From contig CAWBKX010000002.1 of the NCBI GenBank assembly GCA_963789565.1, positions 2,914,001 to 2,978,000 on the forward strand: DNA of 64,000 nt, given 5' to 3'. Source of the DNA: CALAGB01 sp963789565 (GTDB taxonomy: Bacteria; Chloroflexota; Chloroflexia; Thermomicrobiales; Thermomicrobiaceae). Positions 1-9,081 of this stretch are shown in pieces. The position numbers and the translations under genes are program-made. The notes beneath the pieces were generated by a model, which saw only the letters and a program-made list of their open reading frames with translations, did not search any database and was not told the origin of the DNA. The first letter of the stretch is position 1, and every line of letters begins with the position of its first letter.

Positions 1-986
1 AGCGGCACCAGCCACGAGACCTGCGTGCCCATTTCGCTGCCAAATACCCGCAAGAGACCAGTTGGCCCCCAACGTCCGCCGCCATTGCCCGGCGCTCCGC
101 CGACGCTGCCGGTCTCGTCGCCGGTGATGCGGCCGAAGCCGTTATAGCCAAAGATCAGGTTGAGTATGTTGTTGTTTTGCGAGCCGCCGACATACGGACG
201 GGCGCTGGCGGGGGTCAACACGACCGCGGCGACCCACCATCCGGCTGATAGGACGATCGACACGCCGAATGCAATGAGCTGCGCCAGGCGACGGCGCAAC
301 GACACCGGGGAGGCGATGAGATAGACGAGGGCCAATGGCGGCACGACCACGAAGGCCTGCAGCATCTTGGTGAGAAAGCCGAATCCGATCAGTGCACCCG
401 CCAAGAGCAACCAGCGTGTGCTGCCGTTTTCGAGTGACCGCGTTACTGCGTAGGCCGCCCCCACCATCAGGAGCACGAGAAGCGCGTCTGGGTTGTTGAA
501 GCGGAACATGAGCGCCGCGACGGGTGTCAGCGCCATCACTGACCCGGCCAGCAGCGCGGCCGGAGCGGAGAACCAGCGGCGAACGGCGAGGTAGAGCAGA
601 CCGACGGCCGCCACGCCTTCCAGCGCTTCCGGCGCCAGGATGCTCCACGAGCTCACACCGAATATGCGTGCGGATAGCTCCATGATCCAGAGCGCGGCCG
701 GAGGTTTGTCGACGGTTATGAAGTTGGACGAGTCGAATGAACCGAAAAAGAAGGCGGTCCAGTTTTTTGTCCCTGCCTGAACGGCGGCCGAGTAGAACGC
801 GTTAGCCCAACCTGATGCTGACAAATTCCATAAATAGAGCATGGCGGTTGTGCCGAGCAGGGCTACGACGGAGAGCCGCTCCCAAAGTTGAGCGCGTATG
901 CCGGTGCGAACCTCTCCGCGCTGCCTCGCGGTCCACGTCGTCGCGCTTGTCTGGTCCGCGACGGATTCTGGTGCGGTAGCGATCAT
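1..986 (-). CDS. GT39-family membrane glycosyltransferase (YkcB/ArnT-like), 3' end cut by window edge
   Basis: A reading frame stays open from the ATG at 984-986 to the window edge, about 328 codons without a stop. A GAGGAG ribosome site lies just upstream. The protein begins with a short soluble stretch, then hydrophobic segments. It carries family hallmarks: NAFYSAAVQAG, an acidic VDKPP motif near residue 75, and RPYVGGSQNNN followed by GYNGFGRITG. These place it with polyprenyl-phosphate-dependent glycosyltransferases of the GT39/ArnT superfamily, the YkcB type common in Gram-positive and Chloroflexota genomes. Such enzymes transfer a sugar from a lipid-linked donor at the outer face of the membrane. 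The acceptor cannot be told. The C-terminal soluble domain lies outside the window. Confidence 0.85.
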   Translation of the reverse strand, partial: MIATAPESVADQTSATTWTARQRGEVRTGIRAQLWERLSVVALLGTTAMLYLWNLSASGWANAFYSAAVQAGTKNWTAFFFGSFDSSNFITVDKPPAALWIMELSARIFGVSSWSILAPEALEGVAAVGLLYLAVRRWFSAPAALLAGSVMALTPVAALMFRFNNPDALLVLLMVGAAYAVTRSLENGSTRWLLLAGALIGFGFLTKMLQAFVVVPPLALVYLIASPVSLRRRLAQLIAFGVSIVLSAGWWVAAVVLTPASARPYVGGSQNNNILNLIFGYNGFGRITGDETGSVGGAPGNGGGRWGPTGLLRVFGSEMGTQVSWLVP

Positions 987-1344
987 GTATCGAACTCCTC
1001 GATCAAAAAACTGAAGGGAGGTCGGACCACGAAGCAAACGACCTCACCGACTTCACCCACTAGCCTAGGTGGCGGGCATTTGGTTTCTGTGAGATGAATC
1101 TAAGAATTTTCTGAGAAATGTGGAGAGGGTGGGAAGCGAGCACCTCGGGTTGAAACCCAGGGGTCATCGAGACGAAGTCCCGAAACGAAATGCGCGTACC
1201 CAATGGAACAGAGAGGCGGGACCTGTGCCCGCCTCTACGCTATCTCGAGGGCATACGGGCGGGCAACGAGTCCCGCCTCTAAGCTGAGAGGAGTGTCAGT
1301 CGGTACCCATCTGCCGTCATACGAATCATTTGCGTTCGTCCGTG
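987..1344. other. Intergenic region between GT39 and GGT genes
   Basis: No convincing gene. It lies upstream of the leftward GT39 gene and downstream of the leftward gamma-glutamyltransferase gene. It holds two GC-rich hairpins (1212-1236 and 1258-1277) that share the right arm CCCGCCTCT. They probably serve the end of the gamma-glutamyltransferase transcript. Confidence 0.5.
1212..1236. repeat. GC-rich palindrome, possible terminator
   Basis: AGAGGCGGG at 1212-1220 pairs perfectly with CCCGCCTCT at 1228-1236 across a 7-nt loop. The same right arm recurs at 1272-1280, where it forms a second, shorter hairpin (GGCGGG 1258-1263 with CCCGCC 1272-1277). No T-run follows on either strand, so factor-independent termination is uncertain. 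It resembles the palindromes at 8980, 15579 and 54155. Confidence 0.45.
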
Positions 1345-2988
1345 CTAATACCCGACGATGGAATTGCCCGCGCGGCGGATGTCGGTCGCGCCGCTGTAGA
1401 TCCCGGTTTGGGAATCACGCGCGATCAGCTGCACGCCTCCACCGAGTCCCCAGGGCGCGGCGGGCTCGACCTGATGCCCCATCTCCTCGAGCCGTTTGAG
1501 CGCGGCCTCTCCAACGCGCGATTCGACGCGCACGGTCGGGTTGCCGAACTCGAGTTGCTCGCCGATCAGGAAGCGCGGCGCTTCGCTGGTGCGCGCCGGA
1601 TCCATGCCGAAATCGAGCGAGTTGCACAGGATCTGGATGTTGGTCTGCACCTGCCAATGTGCGCCCGGCGTGCCGCCCACCAGGATCGGGTGGCCGTCGC
1701 GCTGCACCAGGTAATTGTTGAGCGTGTGGATCGGCCGCTTCCCAGGCGCCAGGCAATTTGGGTGCCCCTCATCCAGGTTGAAGCCGAGCATGCGGTTGTT
1801 CATCATCGCGCCGGTCTCGCCCATCACGACGCCACAGCCAGCGAAGAGGCTATGGATGTAGGAGACCATGTTGCCGTCACCGTCGACGACGCACATGTAG
1901 GTCGTGTCGGGTTGCACATTCCCCTGCCACTCGAATGGCATGGCCCGCTGGCGGTCGATACGCGCGGCTTGATCGCGCGCATGCTCCTCTGAAAGGAGCA
2001 TGTCGAGCGGCACGTCGACGAATCGTGGATCGCCCAGATAGCGATAGCGATCCTCGAAGGCAAGCTTGAGCGCTTCGATTTGAAGATGCATCAGCTCAGC
2101 CGAACCCGGTTCGAGCGACGCGATATCGAAGTTCTTCAAAATGTTCATGGTCAAGAGAACGATAATCCCCTGCGTCACCAGCGGCTGCTCGAAAATGGTG
2201 AAGCCCCGGTAGTCGATCGAGAGGGGCGACGCCATGTCAGTTTGGTGTTCGGCGAAATCTCGAGCTGAGAAGAGTCCGTCGTGATCGCGCGAATAGCTGA
2301 CCAGTTCGGAGGCGAGATCCCCGTCGTAGAAATCGCGCCAGCCGTGCATGCCAATGCGCTCAAACGATCGTGCCAGTCCCGGCTGCCGGAAGAGTGATCC
2401 GACCGTAGGAACATCGCCGTCAGGCAGGAAGACGCGGGCGCTATCCGGGAACTGGCGATAGGTCTTGGCGTCGTTGTCGAGCATGCGGTGCAGGCGCTGA
2501 GAGACCGGGACGCCGTCACGGGCATAGGTGATAGCGCTCTGCAATAAGTCGCCGAGCGGCAGGCTGCCGTAGCGCTCGAGCGCGGCTCCCCAACAGGCGA
2601 CCGTTCCGGGAACCGACGACGCCCACAATCCCGTGTACGGAATCCCACCACGTTCGCGATAGCGCTCCGCGGTGGCGGCGCGTGGCGCGGCACCACTCCC
2701 ATTTAGCGCGACCACCTGGTTGCCTGCTGCCAGGTTGATCAGGAAAAAGCTATCGCCGCCGATATGGCCGTTGCGCGGCTCGACCGTCATCAGCACGGCG
2801 CCCGCCGCGACGGCCGCGTCGACGGCATTGCCGCCACGACGAAGCACGTCGATGGCTGCTTGACTGGCAAACGGATGGGCTGACGATGCCAAGCCGTTGC
2901 GGGCCATGGTGACGTCGGATGGTGGCCGATTGGATTCCGTGGTCGCTGGGCTCTGCTGGGTCGTCGCCAAGTGATCCCCTTTCGTCAC
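1345..2988 (-). CDS. Gamma-glutamyltransferase family protein (Ntn hydrolase)
   Basis: 547 residues from the GTG at 2986-2988, close to the normal GGT length. GGT proenzymes self-cleave before a threonine that becomes the nucleophile. Here the sequence DTTYMCVVDGDGNMVS (residues 361-376) aligns with the family's TTHYSVVD site, so Thr362 is the expected nucleophile. The glycine-rich stretch and MMNNRM near 395-410 fit the oxyanion region. No signal peptide is visible, so the protein is probably cytoplasmic, unlike periplasmic GGT. The GTG overlaps the stop of the pyruvate kinase gene. A TTG seven codons in (2968-2970) sits behind AAAGGGGA and is a serious alternative start. Substrate is not predictable; some members act on other gamma-glutamyl or acylated compounds. 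Confidence 0.87.
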   Translation of the reverse strand: MTKGDHLATTQQSPATTESNRPPSDVTMARNGLASSAHPFASQAAIDVLRRGGNAVDAAVAAGAVLMTVEPRNGHIGGDSFFLINLAAGNQVVALNGSGAAPRAATAERYRERGGIPYTGLWASSVPGTVACWGAALERYGSLPLGDLLQSAITYARDGVPVSQRLHRMLDNDAKTYRQFPDSARVFLPDGDVPTVGSLFRQPGLARSFERIGMHGWRDFYDGDLASELVSYSRDHDGLFSARDFAEHQTDMASPLSIDYRGFTIFEQPLVTQGIIVLLTMNILKNFDIASLEPGSAELMHLQIEALKLAFEDRYRYLGDPRFVDVPLDMLLSEEHARDQAARIDRQRAMPFEWQGNVQPDTTYMCVVDGDGNMVSYIHSLFAGCGVVMGETGAMMNNRMLGFNLDEGHPNCLAPGKRPIHTLNNYLVQRDGHPILVGGTPGAHWQVQTNIQILCNSLDFGMDPARTSEAPRFLIGEQLEFGNPTVRVESRVGEAALKRLEEMGHQVEPAAPWGLGGGVQLIARDSQTGIYSGATDIRRAGNSIVGY

Positions 2989-4415
2989 ACGGCTCGCACG
3001 TGGAGCAGGTTGGTATGCCCCGGCTCGTTGTACGCAGTCAGACTTCCTACGAACAAGATGTTGTGTCCCGAAATCGCGTGGTTGGAGTGGACGAGCCGCG
3101 CAGTCATGTCCTCAATCATCTTCTCCGTGTTGTCGGAGAAGGGCGCGACGAGCGACGTCACGCCCCAGACAAGTGAGAGCTGACGCGCCACGAAGTCGTT
3201 GTTGGTCAGCGCCATGATCGGGACGTTGGGCCGTTCGCGCGCGACCTCTCGAGCTGAGAACCCACTGCGCGTGAAGACCGCGATCTGGTTGACCAACGGA
3301 CTGCGACGTGAAATGTCGTCGGCTGCACGGGCAATGAGCGATGCGGTCGTGATCGGTCCATCCGCGTTTTCCGTCTGCTTCGGTGGAAATTCCCGCTCGA
3401 CCGCCGTCACGATGCGATTCATCATCTGCACTGCTTCGAGCGGGAACTCGCCGGTGGCTGTTTCCGCACTGAGCATCACCGCATCGGTACCGTCCAGAAT
3501 GGCGTTGGCGACGTCGCTCGTCTCGGCGCGAGTTGGGATGGGCTGATTGATCATGGACTCGAGCATCTGCGTGGCGGTGATGACCGGTGCTCCGTGTCGA
3601 CGAGCCACGGCGATGATGCGCTTCTGCGCGATCGGAACTTCCTCGGGCGGCAGCTGCACGCCGAGATCTCCACGTGCCACCATGATTGCGTCCGAAATGT
3701 GAGCGATCTGATGCAAGGTTTCGAGCGCCTCGGGACGCTCGATCTTGGCCACGATGCCGCATTTGCCACCGTGGCGCTGGAGTTCCGAGCGCACCATCTG
3801 GATGTCGTCGGGAGACGTGACAAAGCTGACCCCCAGATATTCGAGATTTTCCTCGGCCGCGAAGGCGATGTCGGCGGCCTCCTGCTGGGTCAGCTCGCGC
3901 GGCGGTGGCTTGGCACCCGGCACCGTCACGCCCTGGCGTCCCCGCAGACGGCCACCGCGTACGACCTGTGTATGGACGACTTCACGTTCGCGAGAAGTGA
4001 CGATGAGCTCCAGGAGCCCATCCATGATCAGGACGCGCTGCCCGGCCTTGAGCTGATCGAACAGATTTCGGTCGTCCACGGAAATGCGGTTCGGCTCGAG
4101 CCGATCGTCACCGGCGATCAGATCGATCGGTTGGTCGTGGCGCAGCGAGATGGTCTCGCCATCCGGCAGTGGACCGGTACGCGGCTTTGGCCCGGCGAGG
4201 TCTTGCAGGATCGCGACGCAGCGTCCGGTCTCGTCCGCCGCGCGACGAATGGTGCGGATGACCTCACGTCGAATGTCAATGGTGTTGTGAGCGGCGTTGA
4301 TGCGAACGACGTTTACCCCCGCGTCGAGCATCGACTTGAGACGCTCGATCTCCCACGAAGCAGGTCCGATGGTGGCAACGATTTTCGCATTACGTCTGGA
4401 GGTCGGTTCGGCCAT
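2985..4415 (-). CDS. pyk: Pyruvate kinase
   Basis: 476 residues, the usual length for a bacterial pyruvate kinase without a PEP-utiliser tail. It converts phosphoenolpyruvate and ADP to pyruvate and ATP. Visible are TIGPAS near the start, the substrate and metal block VAKIERPEAL...MVARGDLGV, QKRII, and the ITATQMLESM...PTRAETSDVANAILDGTDAVMLS signature region. Two family positions look altered: RINAAHNT replaces the usual RxNxSHG, and GDLGVQ replaces GDLGVE. Activity is still likely because the catalytic lysine and acidic ligands are kept. The start ATG has AGAGGCGGG upstream. It is first in a two-gene unit, overlapping the gamma-glutamyltransferase gene by 4 bases. Confidence 0.95.
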   Translation of the reverse strand: MAEPTSRRNAKIVATIGPASWEIERLKSMLDAGVNVVRINAAHNTIDIRREVIRTIRRAADETGRCVAILQDLAGPKPRTGPLPDGETISLRHDQPIDLIAGDDRLEPNRISVDDRNLFDQLKAGQRVLIMDGLLELIVTSREREVVHTQVVRGGRLRGRQGVTVPGAKPPPRELTQQEAADIAFAAEENLEYLGVSFVTSPDDIQMVRSELQRHGGKCGIVAKIERPEALETLHQIAHISDAIMVARGDLGVQLPPEEVPIAQKRIIAVARRHGAPVITATQMLESMINQPIPTRAETSDVANAILDGTDAVMLSAETATGEFPLEAVQMMNRIVTAVEREFPPKQTENADGPITTASLIARAADDISRRSPLVNQIAVFTRSGFSAREVARERPNVPIMALTNNDFVARQLSLVWGVTSLVAPFSDNTEKMIEDMTARLVHSNHAISGHNILFVGSLTAYNEPGHTNLLHVRAV

Positions 4416-4715
4416 CGATCCCGCCTCTCTGCAGGTACGGTTCTTATCTATCGGAATCGCGATTTACGATACCACAGGGTCTGTAAACGGGGTGTCGGAA
4501 AGCGATACTCGGAACAGCGTCTTGATTGTCATAAGATTGAGGTGATCCGCGTTGGTCGCGTTTCGGGTGAAAAATGAACGCAAATGACTTGAGCGAGGGG
4601 ATGGAGCGGTCTACGATACCGCTGGAAGCCGAACAGACTTGGGAATGTCGCACCACACGCCACGTTTGATTGAAGAGACGGGTGTCCGGCATGTTGGTGC
4701 CTCGAGGAGATAATT
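4416..4715. other. Divergent intergenic region (pyk / adenosine-specific kinase)
   Basis: About 300 bp between divergent genes, so it must hold both promoters. No unambiguous -35/-10 pair, hairpin or RNA gene was found. The ribosome site of the rightward gene, GAGGAGA, lies at its end. Confidence 0.4.
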
Positions 4716-5213
4716 ATGCCGATCGATCTGACGAGCTATGTGATCGAAAATCCGGACGACCTGAACGTGATCTTCGGTCAGAGTCACTTCATCAAGACGG
4801 TCGAGGATTTGCACGAAGCGCTGGCCGGCTCGGTACCGAACCTCAAATTTGGGGTGGCCTTCAGCGAGGCATCGGGTGACCGCCTGGTGCGTGTGAGCGG
4901 TACGGACGACGAGCTCGTCGATCTGGCAGCCAGGAACGTGATGGGCATCTCCGCCGGGCACTGTTTCCTGATCTTTTTGCGGGATGCGTTCCCGATCAAT
5001 GTGCTTCCGGCAGTGAAGGCGGTGCAGGAGGTTTGCACCATTTTCTGCGCGACCGCCAATTCGGTCGAGGTGATCCTGGCCGACACGGGCGAGGCTCGCG
5101 CCGTGTTGGGAGTAGCCGACGGACTCAAGCCGCTCGGCGTCGAATCGGAGTCGGACATCGCATCGCGCCAGGGGCTGCTGCGCAGGTTCGGCTACAAGCT
5201 CGGATCTTCCTGA
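4716..5213 (+). CDS. Adenosine-specific kinase family protein (COG1839)
   Basis: 165 residues, preceded by GAGGAGATAATT. It matches the small compact family typified by the archaeal adenosine-specific kinase (PF04008). Recognisable blocks are GQSHFIKTVEDLHEAL, LKFGVAFSEASGDRLVR, the SAGHCFLIFLRDAFPINVLP block, FCATANSVEVILADT and GVLGVADG-like sequence near the C-terminus. The family has no classical kinase fold, and its physiological substrate is poorly established. The gene stands alone, divergent from pyruvate kinase. Confidence 0.85.
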   Translation: MPIDLTSYVIENPDDLNVIFGQSHFIKTVEDLHEALAGSVPNLKFGVAFSEASGDRLVRVSGTDDELVDLAARNVMGISAGHCFLIFLRDAFPINVLPAVKAVQEVCTIFCATANSVEVILADTGEARAVLGVADGLKPLGVESESDIASRQGLLRRFGYKLGSS

Positions 5214-5514
5214 CGCGAATGCGTAAGAGGTATGACCTTTGTCCGTTTATGAATTGGATTGAAACGTCGCGAAATTGTGACGTTGATCGGTGGAACAGGG
5301 GCGCAGGCTTGGGTACAATGCCAGACTGGGGTGTTCCTGTCTGTTCGCGCCTGCAACCTGTGGGTTGAATCGATTTCGCGCAGCAGGATTGATCAGAGTA
5401 AATAGAACGGTGACGATGTCTTGCGCGGCCAACAAGTGGAACCTGCCAAGCGCTGCACCTACGCCGTTCCAATTGCTGTAAGTTCGCTATGACGTTAGTC
5501 GGGAGGCGTGGTGT
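5214..5514 (+). promoter_or_regulatory. Leader/promoter region of the pyruvate dehydrogenase operon
   Basis: About 300 bp without a gene. A -10-like TACAAT lies at 5314-5319 with only a weak -35. Downstream are short complementary segments (for example GCGCAGGC near 5301 and GCCTGC near 5348) that could fold in the leader. No known riboswitch signature was recognised. GGGAGG at 5501-5506 is the ribosome site of the E1-alpha gene. Confidence 0.35.
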
Positions 5515-6525
5515 ATGACAAGCTCTGGCCGAAGTCGCACGAAGGAGCTTGCGCTGGAGAAAGATGAGCTGCTCGCGCTCTATCGCAAGATGGTACAGAT
5601 CCGCGTCTTTGAAGAGAACGCGGCCGAGCAATACGCACGTGGCCGAATTGCAGGGTTCCTGCATCTATACATCGGTGAGGAAGCAACTGGAGTCGGCGCG
5701 ATTTCCGCGATGGAGGATCGGGATCACCTGATAACTCACTATCGCGATCATGGCTACGCGCTGGCGCGCGGCATTTCCCCGAAGGCCGGCATGGCTGAGC
5801 TCTTTGGCAAGTCGACCGGCGTGACGCATGGCCGCGGCGGATCGATGCACTTCAGTGACGTCAGCAGGAATTTCTGGGGTGGCTACGCGATCGTTGCCGG
5901 ACACATACCGCTCGCGGCTGGACTGGCCCTTGCCAGCCAGTACATGGACAAGGGCTACGTCGTCGTTTGTATCTTCGGAGACGGCGCGACCAACGCCGGT
6001 GCCTTCCACGAAGCGGCGAACCTCGCCTCCGTATGGAAGCTTCCCGTCATCTTCCTCGTAGAGAACAACCTGTACGGCATGGGAACGGCGGTCGAGTACG
6101 TATCGGCGGTGCCGGACATGTCCCGCAAGGCGCTGGCATACGACATCGAGGCCGCACGGGTTGATGGCCAGGACCTGCTGGCCGTGCGCGAGGCCATGAA
6201 GAAGGCGCTCGATCACTGCCGTTCCGGTAACGGACCATACCTGCTCGAATCGCTGACCTACCGCTATCGAGGTCACTCGATGGCCGACCCGGAACAGTAT
6301 CGATCGAAGGATGAAGTCGAGCGGTTCCGCAAGAATGATCCGATCGTGCTATTCCGAGACAAGCTACTGGCCGACGGTGTCGCCAAGCAGGAAGAGTTCG
6401 ATCAGATCGATGCTGAGGTGAACGCGGAAATCGAGGAAGCCGTTCAGTTCGCGGAAGACAGTCCGGCTCCCGATCCTTCCACGCTCGATGAGTTTATTTA
6501 TGCCGATTCGAGTGCTGCACACTAG
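5515..6525 (+). CDS. pdhA: Pyruvate dehydrogenase E1 component, alpha subunit
   Basis: 336 residues. With the beta subunit it decarboxylates pyruvate on thiamine diphosphate and passes the acetyl group to the E2 lipoyl arm. The TPP motif starts at GDGATN (155-160) and closes with VENN (182-185). HGRGGSMH (105-112) and YRYRGHSMADPEQYR near 265 are the family's phosphorylation-loop and active-site regions. The ribosome site GGGAGG sits 8 nt before the ATG. It is the first gene of pdhA-pdhB-pdhC, with 28 nt to pdhB. Acetoin or branched-chain keto acid dehydrogenases are close relatives and cannot be fully excluded. Confidence 0.9.
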   Translation: MTSSGRSRTKELALEKDELLALYRKMVQIRVFEENAAEQYARGRIAGFLHLYIGEEATGVGAISAMEDRDHLITHYRDHGYALARGISPKAGMAELFGKSTGVTHGRGGSMHFSDVSRNFWGGYAIVAGHIPLAAGLALASQYMDKGYVVVCIFGDGATNAGAFHEAANLASVWKLPVIFLVENNLYGMGTAVEYVSAVPDMSRKALAYDIEAARVDGQDLLAVREAMKKALDHCRSGNGPYLLESLTYRYRGHSMADPEQYRSKDEVERFRKNDPIVLFRDKLLADGVAKQEEFDQIDAEVNAEIEEAVQFAEDSPAPDPSTLDEFIYADSSAAH

Positions 6526-6553
6526 CGTAGAGCACGGTCAGGAGTCTTAATCG

Positions 6554-7549
6554 ATGACACGTCAGATCACGTACCGCGACGCTCTGCGCGAAGCGTTGCA
6601 CGAGGAGATGGACCGCGACGAGCGTGTTTTCCTGATGGGCGAAGATATTGGTGCCTATGGAGGATCATACGTCGTCACGCGTGGGCTTCTTGAGGAATAC
6701 GGGCGCAAGCGCGTTCGTGATACGCCGATCTCGGAGCTCGGCATTGTCGGCGCCGCCGTTGGCGCGGCGATGGGCGGACTGCGACCGATCGTTGAGCTGA
6801 TGACGATCAACTTCAGCCTGCTGGCGATCGACCAGATCGTGAATCACGCTGCCAAGCTGCATTACATGTTCAGCGGTGCCTTCACCGCGCCGATCGTGGT
6901 GCGCACGGCCTCTGGTTGGGGTCAGTTGGGTGCCACGCACTCCCAGACGTTTGAGGGCTGGTACGCTCACGTGCCTGGCCTGCGCGTCGTCATGCCGGCC
7001 ACGCCGCGCGACGCCAAAGGCTTACTCAAGGCAGCAATTCGTAGCAACGACCCGGTGATGTTCATCGAACATTCGCTGATCTACCGCAATCAGGGCGAAG
7101 TCGAAGAGGGCGAGCTGGTTCTGCCCCTCGAAGGTGCTGAAGTCCGCCGTGAGGGGACCGACGTCACGCTCGTCTCCTGGTCGCGCGGATACTATCTCGC
7201 CATGGGTGCGGCCGAAGAATTGGCAAAGCAGGGCATCAGCGCCGAAGTCATTGATATGCGCGTGTTGCGCCCGCTCGATGTCGATACCGTGGTCGAGTCG
7301 GTCAAGAAGACGAATCATCTCGTGACGGTCGAGGAGAGCTGGCGAACCCTGGGAGTCGGCGCGGAGATCGCGGCGGCGGTTCAGGAAAAGGCGTTCGACT
7401 ACCTCGACGCGCCGATTGCGCGGGTCGGCAGCCTCGAAATTCCAGTCCCATATGCGAAAAACCTCGAGCGGCTCGTCTTCCCGGACAAGGGACACGTCGT
7501 ACAGGCGGTCAAGGACGTCCTCGCGCGAGATCTTGCACCGGTCGGCTAG
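6554..7549 (+). CDS. pdhB: Pyruvate dehydrogenase E1 component, beta subunit
   Basis: 331 residues, the standard length. Transketolase-like pyrimidine-binding and C-terminal domains are evident: FLMGEDIGAYGG near residue 26, PISELGIVGAAVGAAMGGLRP, SGWGQLGATHSQT, then EESWRTLGVGAEIAA and IPVPYAKNLE at the C-terminus. It forms the alpha2beta2 E1 with the preceding gene. AGGAG stands 9 nt before the ATG. A hairpin at 7561-7589 separates it from the E2 gene. Confidence 0.92.
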   Translation: MTRQITYRDALREALHEEMDRDERVFLMGEDIGAYGGSYVVTRGLLEEYGRKRVRDTPISELGIVGAAVGAAMGGLRPIVELMTINFSLLAIDQIVNHAAKLHYMFSGAFTAPIVVRTASGWGQLGATHSQTFEGWYAHVPGLRVVMPATPRDAKGLLKAAIRSNDPVMFIEHSLIYRNQGEVEEGELVLPLEGAEVRREGTDVTLVSWSRGYYLAMGAAEELAKQGISAEVIDMRVLRPLDVDTVVESVKKTNHLVTVEESWRTLGVGAEIAAAVQEKAFDYLDAPIARVGSLEIPVPYAKNLERLVFPDKGHVVQAVKDVLARDLAPVG

Positions 7550-7560
7550 AACCGGTGCCT

Positions 7561-7589
7561 GACCTGTCGTTCAGCGATGACGGCAGGTC
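7561..7589 (+). other. Intercistronic hairpin between pdhB and pdhC
   Basis: GACCTGTCGT (7561-7570) pairs with ACGGCAGGTC (7580-7589) with one G-U pair and a 9-nt loop. No T-run follows. It is more likely an mRNA-stability or processing element than a full terminator, because pdhC follows with its own GGAGG site. Confidence 0.5.
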
Positions 7590-7625
7590 GCGACCCTTGA
7601 AACGACAAAGGCGGAGGTGCGACCG

Positions 7626-8966
7626 ATGGCCAAGACCCTGGTGATGCCCCAGATGGGCTACGACATGGACGCGGGGACCTTGCTTCGCTGGCTCAAGCAA
7701 GAGGGCGAAGAGGTCGAACGCGGTGAGCCCATCGCGGAGATCGAGACCGATAAGGTCAATCTCGAAATTGAATCATTTGACAGCGGCGTGGTGCGCAAGC
7801 ACCTGGTGACCGAGGGACAGACGGTCCCCGTCGGCGAGGCGATCGCTATTATCGGCGGTGCCGACGAACCTCTGGACTTGCCCGACTTGAACGGCAAGCA
7901 GCCGGAGCCCGCACCAAAGGCAGCACCGCCACCGCAGGCGGAAGCGCAAGTGCCGGTGGCCAGTGCGGTCAGTCAACCTGCGGCGGTATCGCCCAACCAG
8001 CAATCCCAGCCGCAGGATCAAGTGATCGATCGTGCGCCGGGTGAGCGCGTGCGTGCGTCACCGCTGGTGCGGCGCCTGGCAGCCGAGCATGGAATCGATC
8101 TTACTCGCGTGCGCGGTACCGGTCCGGGCGGACGAATCATCAAGGTCGACGTCATGCCGTTGATCGGTCAACCGCAGGCGGCTCCTGCCGCGGCGCCGAT
8201 AGCACCGGCTGCCGCTCCTGCGCAAGAGCAAGCTCCTCAGCCGATGCCGCAACCACAACCGGTTCCGGTTGGAGCGCCCGACTTCGAACTGCACGAGCTT
8301 TCGCGCATTCGCAAGACCATCGCGCGACGCATGTCGGAGAGCTTCCAGCAGGCACCGCACATCTACATCTCGATGTCGATCGAGATGACGAGAGCGCTCC
8401 AGTTGCGCGAGCAGATCAATGCTGAAGTGGAACAGCCGCAGCAGGTCTCGATCAACGATCTGATCGTCAAGGCTACGGCGCTAGCGCTGCGCAAGTTCCC
8501 GATGCTCAACGCCGCTTATGCCGGCGAGCAGGTGCGCGTTTTCAAGCGTATTGACATCAACAATGCTATCGCGATCGAGACCGGGCTCATCAGCCCCTTC
8601 ATTCCGGACGCCGATCACAAGCCATTGGGCGAGATCGCGTCGAAGATGAAGGATCTGGCCAAGCGCGCTCGCGAGGGCGGACTGACCCCCGAGGAGTATC
8701 AGGGTGGCACGTTCACCATCAGCAATCTCGGGATGTTCGGGGTGGAGAACTTCCAGGCCGTGATCAACCCGCCGCAGGCAGCCATCTTGTCGGTCGGCAC
8801 GGTCAAGAAGGAGCCGGTCTTCATGGACGGCCAGTTCAAGCCGGTCGACACCATGATGGTGACGGTCGCAGCGGATCATCGGGTTACTGACGGAGCCGAG
8901 GTCTCGCGGTTCATGCAGGAAATCAAGCGACTGCTCGAGACGCCGATGCTTCTCTTGGTGAGCTAG
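7626..8966 (+). CDS. pdhC: Dihydrolipoamide acetyltransferase (E2) of the pyruvate dehydrogenase complex
   Basis: 446 residues from the ATG at 7626, chosen because GGAGG ends 8 nt before it; a GTG at 7617 overlaps that site. Domains in order: one lipoyl domain (1-80) with the lipoylated lysine in TDKVNLE (Lys43); a Pro/Ala/Gln linker; the peripheral subunit-binding domain (about 142-176, VRASPLVRRLAAEHGIDL); a second Pro/Ala linker; and the catalytic domain (about 215-446), ending in DHRVTDGAEVSRF with His418 and Asp422. It moves the acetyl group from E1 to CoA. No E3 gene follows; it must be elsewhere. Confidence 0.93.
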   Translation: MAKTLVMPQMGYDMDAGTLLRWLKQEGEEVERGEPIAEIETDKVNLEIESFDSGVVRKHLVTEGQTVPVGEAIAIIGGADEPLDLPDLNGKQPEPAPKAAPPPQAEAQVPVASAVSQPAAVSPNQQSQPQDQVIDRAPGERVRASPLVRRLAAEHGIDLTRVRGTGPGGRIIKVDVMPLIGQPQAAPAAAPIAPAAAPAQEQAPQPMPQPQPVPVGAPDFELHELSRIRKTIARRMSESFQQAPHIYISMSIEMTRALQLREQINAEVEQPQQVSINDLIVKATALALRKFPMLNAAYAGEQVRVFKRIDINNAIAIETGLISPFIPDADHKPLGEIASKMKDLAKRAREGGLTPEEYQGGTFTISNLGMFGVENFQAVINPPQAAILSVGTVKKEPVFMDGQFKPVDTMMVTVAADHRVTDGAEVSRFMQEIKRLLETPMLLLVS

Positions 8967-8979
8967 CCGAGAGCGATTG

Positions 8980-9002
8980 CGGGAGCACTTTGTGTGCTCC
9001 CG
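8980..9002 (+). terminator. Terminator hairpin of the pdh operon (palindromic element)
   Basis: CGGGAGCAC (8980-8988) pairs with GTGCTCCCG (8994-9002) over a 5-nt loop, 13 nt after the E2 stop and before a convergent gene. The T-run is weak. Its loop and arm pattern closely resembles the palindrome at 15579-15599. Confidence 0.6.
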
Positions 9003-9081
9003 TACAATTCACAAACCGATGGATATCATATCGGAGCCGGGTGCGCGCGACGTGGGCGTTGTGCTCCCGACTATCTGCTGC

